Made by a program: the position numbers and the translations under genes. From Sclerodactyla briareus (Eukaryota; Echinodermata; Holothuroidea; Dendrochirotida; Sclerodactylidae), in assembly GCA_026419785.1 (NCBI GenBank), contig JAODTK010004387.1, positions 186,001 to 250,000 of the forward strand: a stretch of 64,000 nt of DNA. The letters are read 5' to 3'. Positions 34,881 to 46,299 of this stretch are shown here, piece by piece. Positions within the stretch are counted from its first letter, which is position 1. The number at the start of each line of letters is the position of its first letter. Under the pieces are notes generated by a model. The model did no database searches, was not told the origin of the DNA, and worked only from the letters and a program-made list of their open reading frames with translations.

Positions 34881-35036
34881 AACTCTGCTGCCAGTAATTT
34901 ACTGTCAACTTTACAATAAACTACTGTGAAATTCACAGTAGAATGATATTACTGTAATGTTACTGTGAAATTTACAGTAGTTTACGCTGAAATTTACAGT
35001 CAATTACTGACAGCAGAGTTGCCAGTAATTTACTGT
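34881..35036. mobile_element. 140-bp hairpin MITE with extra end copy
   Basis: Terminal arms 34881-34905 and 34996-35020 are reverse complements over 25 bases with two mismatches. The interior is filled with further ACTGTAAATTTACAGT-type words in both orientations, so the whole unit folds on itself. A direct repeat of the arm core, GCCAGTAATTTACTGT, follows at 35021-35036. There is no coding capacity. Small palindromic elements built from ACTGTAAATT words are widespread in aquatic animal genomes as I recall. The superfamily is not determinable. Confidence 0.8.
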
Positions 35037-35700
35037 GTGTTTCTACAGAAATTGTTTAAAGTGTAGTGAATTTTTATTTTATTTTATGAGAGGAAGACGG
35101 AACAGAAGGCAAAAACTCATAACGAAGCCCGCCACGGAAAAAGTTGGGAAGAGTAGAAAGAGAGAAAGAGAGCTTGTTAATATTAGACTTGAAAACCTGG
35201 ATACTGTAAAATGAATGGAGACAAAACGAGGCAGATCATTCCAAATGCGGGAGGTTCTTACAATGGGAAAAGAAGAGTGAGAGACAGTGTGGGCTGCAGG
35301 GTTATAAACAGCATATCAGTGCATGCTGCACAAGGGACGAGTTACACGAGCTGGGTGAAGAGTAGCGGCATGATAAATTTTACTTCTAGGAAACAGTACC
35401 CAGAATTGTAACGGTAGACGAGAGAGAAGAGGGGGGGGGGCAAGATTGATACCGAAACCCATGTATTCTTTCGCTGAGGTATTCTAGTACGTGCACGTCT
35501 GTTTAATTCTTCTATGCTCGTTCTCTTTGATCTTTAGTCGTTTCATTTTCCCCTCTGAATGTCAACCTGCCAGATTATCACCTCATAGGTTTATTAGGAT
35601 GCGTTTTCGAGAGCATTCTGGAAGCCATCGATTTCCCAGAGAGATAAACACGTCAAAACATAGCTGTGACAGGATTAGAATTTCGCGACCCAAATAAGTG
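35037..35700. other. No gene recognised
   Basis: Purine-rich stretch at 35160-35450 with a nine-G run near 35432. Open frames are short and unrecognised. Confidence 0.4.
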
Positions 35701-35845
35701 GATCTCTTTCGCATTTGTCTCAGCATGCTAGTGCAGTCGCATAAACGGACTGTTACCTAATATAAACCTGTCTAGTTCATGTTTCATGGGAGTTTCTGTT
35801 TGGCTGTGTCACAACAGCATGGCTATAACGATACCGCGATGATTC
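35701..35845 (+). repeat. Dispersed repeat B, copy near 35.7 kb
   Basis: GGACTGTTACCTAATATAAA at 35747-35766 is followed by a GTGTCACAACAGCATGGCTA block near 35806. Both blocks recur in the same order and similar spacing at 49450-49600, and the first also at 21.8 kb. The TATA-like word and downstream conserved block suggest an LTR or SINE promoter region. Confidence 0.5.
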
Positions 35846-37484
35846 GGCAGTATATTTACTACGATTTCCCCTTACTCTCTTTCACTTTCTAAATAGGTTT
35901 AAACTCGGTGAATGGATTTATTTGAAATTGTGCATATACGCGTATACGTTTTCAAGCAGCGTACACCATTTATCAATTTCGTATATCAATGGACTATTAT
36001 AAATGAAGGTTAGGCCTACTACACATACATCTAAAACGGTTCTGTGTGCAGTGGGAGGGTAAGCGCTGAAAGGTACATATACGCCAACGTGTTACTTGGT
36101 GAATACCCTAAAACATCATGAAGATAAAGTTATAAAACGTTTTATAAATAACAATCCTGTGGTTTTAAAAACGTTTTGTGTTCGTAGGGTATTACTGGTA
36201 AACAATTTGTTGATGTGTCACATAACCAACGTGTATACTTCGAACATCAAAAAAGCTGAGTCGCCTGAAATATTATCTCTCATGCAAATTTTTGCAAACG
36301 TATGATTAAGAAAGCGTCTTGCGATTGGGGCAGCCTTTCAATAAAATGAGCTGAATATATTGCGCTGATGACAGGAGTGAGTCACAAAATCTGATCAAGT
36401 CCCGTTGACTCAGAGAGTGGTGCAAGCAACGTAAATTCTGTCAATTCGAGTCACTCAATTATGGACCCGTCACCAGCACCTTTCAACCCCTATGAAAATT
36501 AGTGAGAGTCACGTGAGCTCTCAGCAGGGGGTATTTTAACCGAGTTTTAACTTGTTGTATGCCTCACATTTTGTGTTCCATTGAGCTCTCCTTACACTGT
36601 TAGCCCACAAATTTGCTGACCACACGTGACTGAATAGGACCATGTAAAAACAGGAACAGTTGAAACAATTGACTCACAAGTGTGTTGTAGGTTGCAGGGA
36701 ATACCCCCCCCCCCCTCCCATAGCAGGCTGTATCCCAAACTATGACTGGAATGTGTTAATGACACAGAAAATCTACGTTTGCTCTGAACACATATTTACT
36801 TTGCCCAATTGGTCGTTTGTTCGGGTGGTCTAATCTATACTGGGGTTAGAATGCGCGTTTATGTTACTGTCAAGTTGGCAACAACTTGGGCTTCTCCAAC
36901 TTATGAAGACGTAACGATTGGGGGCGACTAAGTAGAACTCGCGTACTGTGACGATATGGCCTGCATTTTGCTCATTTGATTGATCGCTTCGAGGACAATA
37001 CCGACTCAACATAAACTCGTTTAACTCTACGTCCTAACAGCCGCAAAACGTCCTTCTATGTATTTTAGTTACCAGTAATTCTAACTGTTTTCAGTACTAT
37101 CGCCTCAATCAGTAACACCGAACCTGCGTAAGTCTGGCTTATCAGACTGGCCCAGTGTCCTTTCAAAGATTCGTATAAAGTACAAACCGATAATCTGCCT
37201 CCAGGTTTGTTTGTTTTTTTTCATCCGTGAGGTTTCCCATCGTACGTACACTGAATCGTCACGATGTATGCGTAAAAATCTGTTCCATAGATCCCATTCT
37301 CACTTCCCTGTTATCTGTTGCATTGACGCATTATTTCCTGTGGTTATGGACATAGACAATTGCTTCTGCGAGTGTTACTAATGTGAATGATGCTCACGTG
37401 GTTCCGTTTCTTAACAAAAAAGAAATGTATTTCGGTAACCAACCTTCGACACCATGTATTACACCATAGATTTGACGTCAAGTT
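35846..37484. other. No gene recognised
   Basis: Non-coding DNA. A C run occurs at about 36706-36716. Nothing else is identifiable. Confidence 0.4.
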
Positions 37485-37945
37485 GAGCATATGATTCATG
37501 CCGATGATACTCAGCTATACTTTTTCTACACTGTGAATAAGTTGAAGATGAATGGCCCTTCTCATTTATATCACACCAGACGCTGCGAGTACTGACTACA
37601 GTTGTTCATCACCTCGGTCTTAAAATTTCACATTCGTCACATGTTTAAGTCGGGTTTGGACAGCTAAGAAAATCTTGATCAGAGTACGGCTGAAAGACTC
37701 ATACACGTTCCCACCACTTCTCTTCCAGATTTGATAGCTTACTACCTGGTCTCCCTTCTTCTCAACTGAGTCCATGTGTGTTTCCATGCGCAATCGCCGT
37801 TCACTTTTTCAGAACCTCTTACACAAACCGTCCGAAAAAGAAAAAAAAAACCAACGGCTATTAGCCCTCCGCTTCAGAACGCTGTTCTGGAGATGCCTGC
37901 ATGTAACTCCCCCATTGGATCACTCTGAGCTATATTGCTGTTATT

Positions 37946-38000
<55 letters not shown>

Positions 38001-38004
38001 TTTA
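37485..38004 (+). mobile_element. LINE fragment (L2 type) ending in ATT array
   Basis: HADDTQLYFF near 37497-37526 is the reverse transcriptase catalytic box with one substitution (His for Tyr). A decayed C-terminal half follows, with recognisable SLPDLIAYYL at about 37720. The element runs into an ATT microsatellite at 37940-38004, the expected tail. Most of ORF2, including the front of RT, is missing. Confidence 0.65.
37940..38004 (+). repeat. ATT microsatellite (LINE tail)
   Basis: About twenty ATT triplets with two AGT interruptions, directly after LINE coding remains. Confidence 0.9.
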
Positions 38005-38258
38005 GACACTACTCGACCACGACACGTACGTATTCAGATTTCGTATACAAATCGTTCCATCAATTCCCTTGGGGGGTGGGGGGGGGGGGGGTCCTCTCCT
38101 ACTGACTACGCAATTTTGATTTTGTACGAGAGGATAATAGTCATAGAGGTAATAGATAATAGGATATTTCATCTTTAATATGCCGCTTGAGAAAAATTCG
38201 CAGTTTCTCAAATTCTTCATCTCAAGATTCGCATCAGCTGATCTAAGGGGACCGTGGA

Positions 38259-38545
38259 GGCGGATTAGCTCAGTCGGCAGCGCTGCAGACTTGTGATCCG
38301 AAGATCGTGAGTTCGAATCCCAAATTTTCAGTAGTGCCCTTACACAAGGCATGTCTCCTCAACTGTCTAAATTTACCCACGTGTAGAAATGGGGACCTTG
38401 TGAGGTGATTTGTGATTAGTAGGCGTGTGTCGTATGTGGCTGCACCCTATTGGAAGGTCCCTTTTTCCCCGTGGGATACATGCAATGGCGCACTGAAATG
38501 GTGGTTGGGAGTGACAAGCAAGGATGCTACTATATAAACATAGTA
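38259..38545 (+). repeat. tRNA-derived SINE, family D (tRNA-Thr-like head)
   Basis: The head carries a clear A box, TTAGCTCAGTCGG (38266), and B box, GTGAGTTCGAATCC (38307). A GCAGA/TCCGA stem would present the loop CTTGTGA, with a TGT anticodon as in tRNA-Thr. The acceptor stem does not close, so this is not a tRNA gene. The body contains TGCCCTTACACAAGGCA and then a CCCACGTGTA/GGGGACC block. I recall similar sequence in conserved invertebrate SINE bodies. The right end is uncertain, and no A tail is seen. Confidence 0.7.
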
Positions 38546-40620
38546 CAGGTATGTCACGTCACTAATGATCAGGGGAGTATCTGTGGGAAGTCGCTTTGAT
38601 TACTGAGAAGCGCTATCTTAAGTCACCTAATTCATATGCTTGAATCATCGCACACACGTCACATGATGTACCTGCTTCCTCTTAGAGCTTTTTCTTTCTT
38701 CTGTTTTTCCTGCCTGTACTCCTCTAATGATGATGATATATCCAAACATGGGCAGAAATCATTTTCTAATTTTAGAGGACTTATGAAAAAGGTACTATAT
38801 TTGTTCTGTGAAGGATCTGCCAATCATGCAGATTTCCTTCCCGCCGCAAAGAGCATCAAACCTATGCTCCTATCAAACACCCATCTAGTTTCCCTCTCCC
38901 TGACGTCTTCAGAACCCCTGTTATATCTCGGTTATTCACTTGAGGAAACTTACATGTTGATCGATCCCTATATTTACACGCCCTAGGAATCAATTAGGTC
39001 TACAAATCTCCGAATTTCTGCCCTCATGTGAAGTCAACGTAGCTTTCAAGAGTGGGTGTTTTCGGAGAGGCACGCGAAAGCAAACGAATGACTACTTTAG
39101 AAACTCAAAATATAATGGCATTTTCTATTGCCCAAACCATCATAAAAATGCGCGGGCAAGCGGGATTGTCATAGGAAGGTTTTTTGTTGGGGTAAATGTC
39201 CTGGTTTGTTTTTCATCGGGGGCCCAGCCTCGATTCTTCTAATAAGATGTGTTCCAAACACAGCACCCTGAGAAGATCCTGAATCTATTGCTGTAATTTC
39301 CGAACATGTCCTTCTCAGGAAATAATTCAGCATCTATTAGTCCGATACTGTTCTACGAATATGTACTTTGGAAATTTAAAAATGAGCTGAGTCGATATAA
39401 AAAAGACCTCTTGTACGTTTGTTTTCCACCCTATTTAATTAGTATACTCCCCTGTTCTGCTGTGATCCAGATCACTTGTTAGAAATAATTAACAATTGGT
39501 TCATCAGCGCGTGCAGGCGTACGAATGAGGGTACGCCTGTCACCTCGAACGACCGCTGCCATCAGCACAAAGTAGAAACAGTGACTCAGTTGTCCGCCTC
39601 ATATGGCTATAGCCATAAATATTACATGAGTCGGGAATAGAGCAACACATCTGGGGCCACTTATTCCGCCCATCTCCCATCGACATTCTTTCTTATGATC
39701 TGACTCGGGTTTTTGAAGAGACAATCTACTTATAACAGCCCCACATACAAAGCGGTGCTGCTCCGTGGTTGAATCGAGTGCCTAACTATATCAGCGTCCC
39801 TGTTGTGGAATAGACCGAACTCCGACCGAATTGTTTGGGCGCCGATGTCAAAGTGTAATTGAAATCCAATCGCCTAGATCGAATTTGCCGTTTTGCAAAA
39901 CATCTCTACCAATTTATTCTTCAAAACAAAATCTGTCGATCCCCACATCCACAAGAATTAGGTGTCCAAATGTGGCCTGATACAAAATGGTGCTCAAAGA
40001 AATAATAGTTGAGTTAATTAAACAGCGAAAGGGATTAGATGTAACAACTCGTTTCCACATATATTTTCTGAGGGGGGGGGAATGAAATGGTAAATGAGAG
40101 TAATAAATCATAATTCATTTCCATTTATAGCCTACTAAACTGTAATTTTTTGATCATCAACCATATCGTTTGCTAATAGTAGACATATACTATCATACAT
40201 GCTATACTCTTTCTGCCGCGGTTCGAGGCGACAAAGAAGTACTTCGAGTCAAAACAAATTCTATTATCAGGGGTAGTAAGTTCCTGAATCATACGTTCAC
40301 CAGTGCTTGTGAACGTCAGACACAGAGTTACTGTACGCAAAGAGATACATGCGCGTGGTGGTCCTAATGTTGTTTTCCATAAACTCTCTCAAACAACTGT
40401 GTTGTCCAACCCCCACCCTCGATAACACCTTTGTTTTACGGAATTGTTGCGAAAGTCTACATGTTTGTGAAATCTCACGTAACTTGTAACTTCAATTAAC
40501 TCAATTCAATTCAGTTCTCGAAAGTGACAGAAGCCGCAGCAGGCTCGCCCAGAAAAAACATCTCGAAAACTGGGTCGTAGTAAGCGATAATTTATTTTAT
40601 CAGGTGAGTCGTATTGCTTG
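38546..40620. other. No gene recognised
   Basis: The forward open frame 38636-38986 (116 codons) has no recognisable domain. A small hairpin lies at 39514-39539 with 9-bp arms. No repeats are recognised. Confidence 0.4.
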
Positions 40621-40839
40621 TTACCTTGCTCTCATACAGAAACGAGAAGCGGAGGCTTGGTCGGCTTGGTTACCAACAGAAGTGTCGAAGTGTAGAGAAT
40701 AAGCTGTTGGGTTCTGTTTAGGTTGTTTAGTATGCAAAATATGCGGATTTAGAGGAAGGAACCACGCGACATACCAAACGAGTAAAAGCCACGACAGATA
40801 GCAACAGTGTGGCCAGTAAGAATATTCCATTGGGTTCAC
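40621..40839 (-). CDS. Candidate first exon of a type II membrane protein
   Basis: A reverse-strand frame starts with MNPMEYSYW and continues into an uninterrupted hydrophobic segment, LSWLLLVWYVAWFLPL (residues about 15-30), then a polar region. This is the layout of a Golgi type II enzyme anchor. The frame can leave at an AAG/GTAACA donor-like site just before the stop. A GNQ word about residue 57 faintly recalls the GNQ motif of alpha-1,2-fucosyltransferases, but the match is too short to name it. No downstream exon was found. A chance open frame is equally possible. Confidence 0.2.
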   Translation of the reverse strand: MNPMEYSYWPHCCYLSWLLLVWYVAWFLPLNPHILHTKQPKQNPTAYSLHFDTSVGNQADQASASRFCMRAR

Positions 40840-42393
40840 GTCATGAGTCTTAAGTGTAGGTCGATAAGCTAGAACGCGTAAAACCCTAACACATAGGTTA
40901 GTTATGATGTAAAAACCTGGGTTGACGTATATCGTGAATACAGAAACTCCTCAGCTCAGTCTTCCAGGCTTTATGTTGGCATCGGAGAGGATAGATTTTC
41001 CACCTCGCGCATGATAGTTATTGTTGATGAGAGAACAGATGTCACTAATGGTTAGCTATGAATCAAGACTTCCAACGGGATCCTACCCCTCACATAGCGA
41101 AAATAATTTCTGCCCTGACAGCATGACTTCACAGATGTATATTTCGTTTCGTCATCCTACACATGCGTTTATTAAATTCACAGAAAACAAGGCACGTCGT
41201 CTAGATATCCAGCAGGCACATTAACGCTTCATAGAGTAGAGATATTGCCTTTCGTCTTCCTCGTCTGGACGAAACACCATTAGAAACAGTCATGTCTGTC
41301 TATGAACTGAAGTATCAACACGTGCGGAAGGGAAGACGTGGATACAGTCGCTCTCGCTTCTCTTGTTCAAGAAACGGCACATCCTAATCCGTGTCCAAAA
41401 TAGCACTCCAAATGATTACACGCGTAAATGTAACTCAACCTTGGACACCTTATTTAAAAGTGAAGTGTTAGGACAGGTTTCCGTTTTGTTCATATCCATT
41501 ATTATTTATATCTAGTACCACTCCCATGCAGTTACTATTCGAGGCGAGGTTCGCCAACATCAACAAACCCCATATCATCTCAGGAATATGCAGTTTCCCT
41601 CCAACGTCGAACATTTTGGTTTACCAAGCGGCGCCTACAGTCTATGTAACGGCCCACTTCAGTGGGAGATACATGTATACGACCCCAGGCGCAATACAGG
41701 TCTCCCGGATGCAAGTTAGATGTTTTAAATACTTCTCCATGCAGTCGGAATAATCGATTCTATTTCAAGTACAGTCATTATCTCTCTCGAAATTTCACGG
41801 TCATGAACGGGAATCGTGCTTGGGGCAGTGAGAGTGGATATAGCAAACAGGTTTGCTTTCAGCAGTCCTAACGTTCGAGCCCTGATGAGGAAATGGGAAA
41901 AAACACAAAAAAATCGCTTCCGGGGAGGAATCTACATACACATACATTATACTTGGCTTTTTCTAGCTAGTATTGAGCTGTTTTAAGCGTATTTATGTCA
42001 TTACGATTTCTCGATACTAATTAGGCATGCACTAGCCGTGCAACTATCCCTGCGATCAAGGGCGGCACATGTGATGGTGCTTCAAGCTAAAGAGGCTAGT
42101 GTTTAGTGTTTACCATACATGGAGTTTGCAGAGTAAATGCAGATTTGCAGATTTGTCCTATAGTGAAAAGAACCATGCTGAAGAAGCATCCACTGTTTCA
42201 GCCAAGAAGGCACCGATCATATACATAAACTAAATTGAGGTAAATACGGACGTGTAAATTATCAAGCCTCAGTCATGTGTGCGCCCAAATTGTTGCGTGT
42301 TGTTGTAAAATTTGCGTCAATCGGAAAGTGCGATGGGGAGTTATTATGCTAAACTGCCCTAACATCTTGAAGGGAATGAAGGCACGATTCTCC
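40840..42393. other. No gene recognised
   Basis: Non-coding DNA with short unrecognised frames. Confidence 0.4.
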
Positions 42394-42420
42394 AGTTTAG
42401 TTTAGTTTAGTTTAGTTTAG

Positions 42421-42451
<31 letters not shown>

Positions 42452-42465
42452 TAGTTTAGTTTAGT
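42394..42465 (+). repeat. TTTAG pentanucleotide array
   Basis: About fourteen units, one shortened. On the reverse strand it reads CTAAA and lies directly downstream of the CR1 element's 3' end, so it is best read as that element's tail. Confidence 0.95.
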
Positions 42466-42599
42466 GAAAAGGGTCAGGGTCACACATTCCTCATGAGATA
42501 CCCTGAAGCCACAACATACCAGAAGTGAAAAATAACCCTGATGACTGAAGCATGCGTTCACAATTCTTGAAGAATAAAATAATCAAGACTGTGCTCGAA

Positions 42600-44400
42600 T
42601 ACATTCACACTCTTAGGACAGAACACATCTTCAGGAAGACTCTTCCACTATTATTACTCTCTGCAAAAAGAAATACCTTAAGAATGTCCGATCTACAGCA
42701 TTTGCCACGAATCTTGAGGCAATGACCACTATTAGTGGTAAATTGGAAACCCAAAGAAAAAGTGGAAAAGTAAAGGCTCAATCCATGAAATAATCTGAAA
42801 ACCTGAATCAAACCTCGAGTCTTCTCAGCTCCATCGAAGTCAGACCGACGCCTTTAATCTTTCCTCGTAAGGTGAATCTCTAAGACAGAGGATTACTCCA
42901 GTAGCTCTCCGCTGAACGTTTCCAATTACCCTGCTTATCTTTCGAGAAGTTAGGACTCCATATCTGGACAAAATATTCCAGGTGAGTTCTCACCGGTTGC
43001 TTAAACAGCCTGACAACAATATCTTTATCAAGGAAAACTGAATGACGTCTAATCAAGCAAATAATCTACCTGTCCCCGCAGCTTCCGCACACTGTTTCGC
43101 AGGGTGTCAAGGAAGAATCAAAATGAAATCCAGGATCCTTTTCCAAAATTATTCTGATGGATATTTCGGCCATTTAATTTGAAGGAAGCGTTGCAATTGT
43201 GGGAACCCGCATGCATAACTTTGCAATTACCGGCATTGAAAGAAAACATTCGCCAATCGAAAGGACCTGGGATGATATCAAGATCCTTTGAAAAATTCCA
43301 ACATCTTCGTTCGAACCAACCTCCCGATACAATTCGGTATCGTCCGCAAACTTTGAAATGCACCGAATCTTATCAAGATTGTCAATATACGTCAGAAGCG
43401 TTAATGGACCAAAAGAACTGAACCTTGGGGAACAACCACTAGTAGGTGCCTTTGTGACAAAGAAGAGACGAACGCCATAATGACAACTTGTTGTGCCTAT
43501 TAGGAAGCCACTGGCGAATCCAGGAATTCTCCTTAATGACCAAAACTTTTCAATTTGAGCAAGAGACGGCCTAGGAATTTTGTCAAAAGCTTTCTAGAAT
43601 TCTAAGAAATAATATCAACAGCACTGCCTTTGTCAACTGCACTAGTAACAACTTGCAAAAATCGAAGATTTTTTTTTCTTTGACCCCATGCCGAGAACTT
43701 CTGAATTTAGAGTATACTCATTGAAAAAAAAAAAATCGACCATATGATCCCGAATGATGGATTTATTACCTTGCAGACAACCTAGTAAGACTACTGGCCT
43801 TTATTACGGGAGAGACCGATTTGCCTTTTCTGAAAATAGGAAAACATTTGCTTTTCTTTCAATCCTCCGGAACAACACCTTCTTGAAAGGTTTTATTGGA
43901 AATAATTAATAATGCAACAGACACCTGGTCGCAAAACATTGTGAATATAAGGGTAACTCCTTCCGGACCAGGAGCGTTACCACTATGAGTTTTATGAGGC
44001 ACACAACCACGAGGTCGCTGAAATTATCCAAGTTCTCCTGATTGAATACCTACGAAAAATATTTTGAGAACGCTAACCGTCTCCTGACTATCGCTGGTTA
44101 TATTACCCGAATCGGAAATGGACAATGGACCTATGTTGTCCTTGACTTCTTGCTCCCTCCTAACTTAGGAGGAGAACGCACGAGGATTATCCTCGATATT
44201 AGAGGCAATCTGCCTCTCAAAATCGGGCTTAGCACCAGATAATAAACTTTCATTTTCTCGTAAAACCTTTCCAATGAAATTCTTCCATGAGTCAACAACA
44301 TCCAAACTCTAACCATTTAGGCCATCTATATATACTCAGAAACCCGGAAATGCCATCCAAATCGGCCTTCGAAAAACAAGGAACGTGCTCCATGCCCTGT
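42600..44400 (-). pseudogene. CR1 ORF2: linker, reverse transcriptase, C-terminus
   Basis: Recognisable blocks in descending order begin with an IASNIEDNPRAF linker (near 44200), an ITSDSQETV stretch (44080) and an APGPEGV block (about 43965). They continue with SIIRDHMVDFF (43740), VVPQGS (43430) and the NCKVMHAGSHN block after the palm (43210). C-terminal QRRATGVI and PYEERLKAS blocks lie at about 42850-42910, and SLPEDVF at about 42630. These follow the usual CR1 order. The catalytic FADD box falls in a damaged stretch near 43360 and cannot be read. The last block is close to the natural C-terminus, so the 3' end is complete. Confidence 0.85.
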
Positions 44401-44419
44401 GAATAGTGACAGACCAGGA

Positions 44420-45060
44420 TTACCCGAATTTAGCAATGATATCGTGATCACTTGCACCAAGCTTACTCAAACTCTCTACATATCCACGGAACCTGGATCA
44501 CTACTCAGAACTAGATTTAAAATATTAGGCTTTTCTGGTGGGAAAGGAAACAATTCAGCTGACATTAAAGAAAAAGTCAGATCCTTGTCTACCACTACTA
44601 CCATCAGAGCAAGAAATATCTGGATAATTGAAATCAACCTTAATAATTGTACTCTCACTGGAAACTTTGAATAGCATGCCGGAAAGAAGCGAATTATTGC
44701 TTTCAGTGCTGTTGGGAGAACGATACACAACACCAGCTATCAAACATCTAGAAATGCATGAGGCGTTGGCTGAATTTCACACCAAACAGAATTGACGCAA
44801 CTAACACCAATATCTGTTTTATCGGTGTTGTTCTAGTCAGACCTCACATACAACAAAACGTTACCCCCAATGTCATCGGGGTATTAGTCCGATCTTGGCT
44901 ATGAGCAACATAACCTGGAACGTGAACTGCTGCTGTGGAAATTTCACGGTTTAGCCAAGACTCTGTAGTTCCAACTAAGTCAGGTTTGCGTTCCTGGACC
45001 AAAATCTGGAAACTCATCAAATTTGTTCCTGATACGCTGAACATTAGCGCAGAAAAAGAC
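44420..45060 (-). pseudogene. CR1 ORF2: AP endonuclease domain
   Basis: Starts with an N-terminal block around RNKFDEF. The TES catalytic region follows in RKPDLVGTTESWLN (about 44960), then VVYRSPNSTE (44720), a VDFNYPD segment matching the conserved GDFN strand but with the Gly lost (44640), and the terminal SDHDI motif near 44445. These are the expected active-site elements of the exonuclease-endonuclease-phosphatase fold that nicks target DNA. The order and spacing are normal. Frame breaks lie between blocks. Confidence 0.85.
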
Positions 45061-45089
45061 AGCTCGCAGACGGTCTATAGCTAATAGTA

Positions 45090-45690
45090 TCCTTGCCCGG
45101 CCTAGTACCACTGGGAGGACGACTATTTACAACCCTTTCGTAGTACCTGATATCCCTCGCCCCCGAATCTAGTTAACAACCCTTCCACACAGAAAGTAAC
45201 CAACTTCCCTAACAGCGAGGCCCCAGTACCATTAAGATGAGGACCATCCTTAGCGGAAAAGATCCCTCCTTTCCCAGAAACACGAAACGTCCAAGAACTG
45301 CAAGCCCTCCCCAGCGCACTCTAACTCTGACCACTTGATGAGGCCCGTTATCTTCCTATCACTAACTCAACTGACAAACCTGGGGAGAATGCCAAACTGC
45401 GACTTCGGACCTAGTAGCTCGTTGACCTATACAACAACTCTTTAAATCTGGATGTATTACACCCTGCTGTCACCCCGAAGTTATTAGTTCACTCTCACGA
45501 CAACCAACACCCCTCGTCCCCCATAATCCTGTTTTACCCTCGGCAACTAAGTCCTTTCAATCCTTGCACTCGGAGGCAGACACGCGTACGCTTCGGCCTA
45601 TTACGCGACTGAACTCACGATTACATACGACAATCGAGTCCCCAACCAGCAAACACTTCCCCTTCACCTTATCCTTTCCCCCCACCGTCC
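45090..45690 (-). pseudogene. CR1 ORF1: SGNH/GDSL esterase-like domain
   Basis: LLVGDSIV near 45645 is the block I nucleophile motif (GDS) of SGNH hydrolases. A matching DGPHLNGTGASL near 45210-45250 carries the block V Asp and His, so the two ends of the domain are present. The GTNNL-like block III near 45475 is decayed. Esterase domains in ORF1 are known for CR1 LINEs, where they are thought to assist lipid or membrane interactions. The role is not settled. Several frame breaks are visible. Confidence 0.75.
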
Positions 45691-45700
45691 TCCTTCACCG

Positions 45701-45889
45701 CCACCCAACTGTACATGGGCCTCCGGCTCTAGCTGCCCCTTGTCCCCTGTACTCCCCCCCCCCCCCCCCGCCTGCAACATCCGACTGATCATAATCATAA
45801 TCGACGGGCCATAATCAATAGTATAACGTTTCGCCATTATTCAATGGCACGGCACATTATTCAATGGCACGGTTCAAAACTCGGCGGCG
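45701..45889. other. C-rich stretch
   Basis: A run of about 20 C lies at 45755-45770 in a C-rich neighbourhood. On the reverse strand this is G-rich leader DNA that may belong to the 5' region of the CR1 element. Confidence 0.5.
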
Positions 45890-46285
45890 CGTTTGGTTAC
45901 GCAGAGCAAAAAGCACGAGCCCATCACTCCTGTTATTCGCCATCTTTCACTGGCTGCCCATCCACGAGCGAATAATATACAAATGCTCTTCTCACCTACA
46001 AGGCTCTCCATGGCATGGCGCCAACGTACACTACTGAACTCCTGTCAGCCTACCCACGTCGTCCCAGCATCTTCTCAGTCGTCCACAGGCCACTCAAACC
46101 CACCATATTGGCACCAGTCCTTTTATGTGCGCGCCTACGTCTGGAATGGCTGCAATCAGCAGAGTTCGCAGTTGCCAAAACAAGTGACTCTTTCAAACGC
46201 TTATTGAAGCCTTATCTTTTTGTGTAAAGCGCTTTGAGATTTGTATTAAAGGCCGCTTATAAAATCGGAAAGTATTATTATTAAA
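45890..46285 (+). mobile_element. LINE 3' end (L2/CR1 type) with ATT tail
   Basis: The coding remnant shows an HWLPIHERI block, a TTELLSAYPRRPS stretch, LRLEWLQSAEF and KRLLKPYLFV followed by a stop at 46226. The 3' stretch AAGCGCTTTGAGATTTGTAT then leads to a TATTATTATTA tail at 46275-46285. A GCGCTTTGAGA word before the tail is typical of L2/CR1-group 3' ends. The stretch is largely readable, so this copy is younger than most. It is nonetheless only the terminal 110 codons. Confidence 0.8.
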
Positions 46286-46299
46286 ACTAGCTTATGCAC

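Larger units (their letters stand above)
42466..45700 (-). mobile_element. CR1 LINE, near full length, both ORFs
   Basis: A reverse-strand element of about 3.2 kb with all main CR1 parts in order: an esterase-type ORF1 remnant, an AP endonuclease, reverse transcriptase and a short 3' end that runs into a CTAAA array. ORF2 would nick target DNA and prime reverse transcription. Stops and frameshifts occur throughout, so it is inactive. It is by far the most complete element in the window. Its coding parts are given as separate entries. Confidence 0.85.

Noticed and set aside
38259-38330. Functional tRNA-Thr gene
   Set aside because: A and B boxes and the anticodon loop are present, but the 3' half cannot pair with the 5' acceptor strand and SINE body sequence follows.
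42394-42465. Interstitial telomere repeat
   Set aside because: The unit is TTTAG, not TTAGGG or TTAGG, and its place at the CR1 3' end explains it better.
45564-45788. Proline-rich forward frame
   Set aside because: It is antisense to the CR1 ORF1 remnant and a C run.
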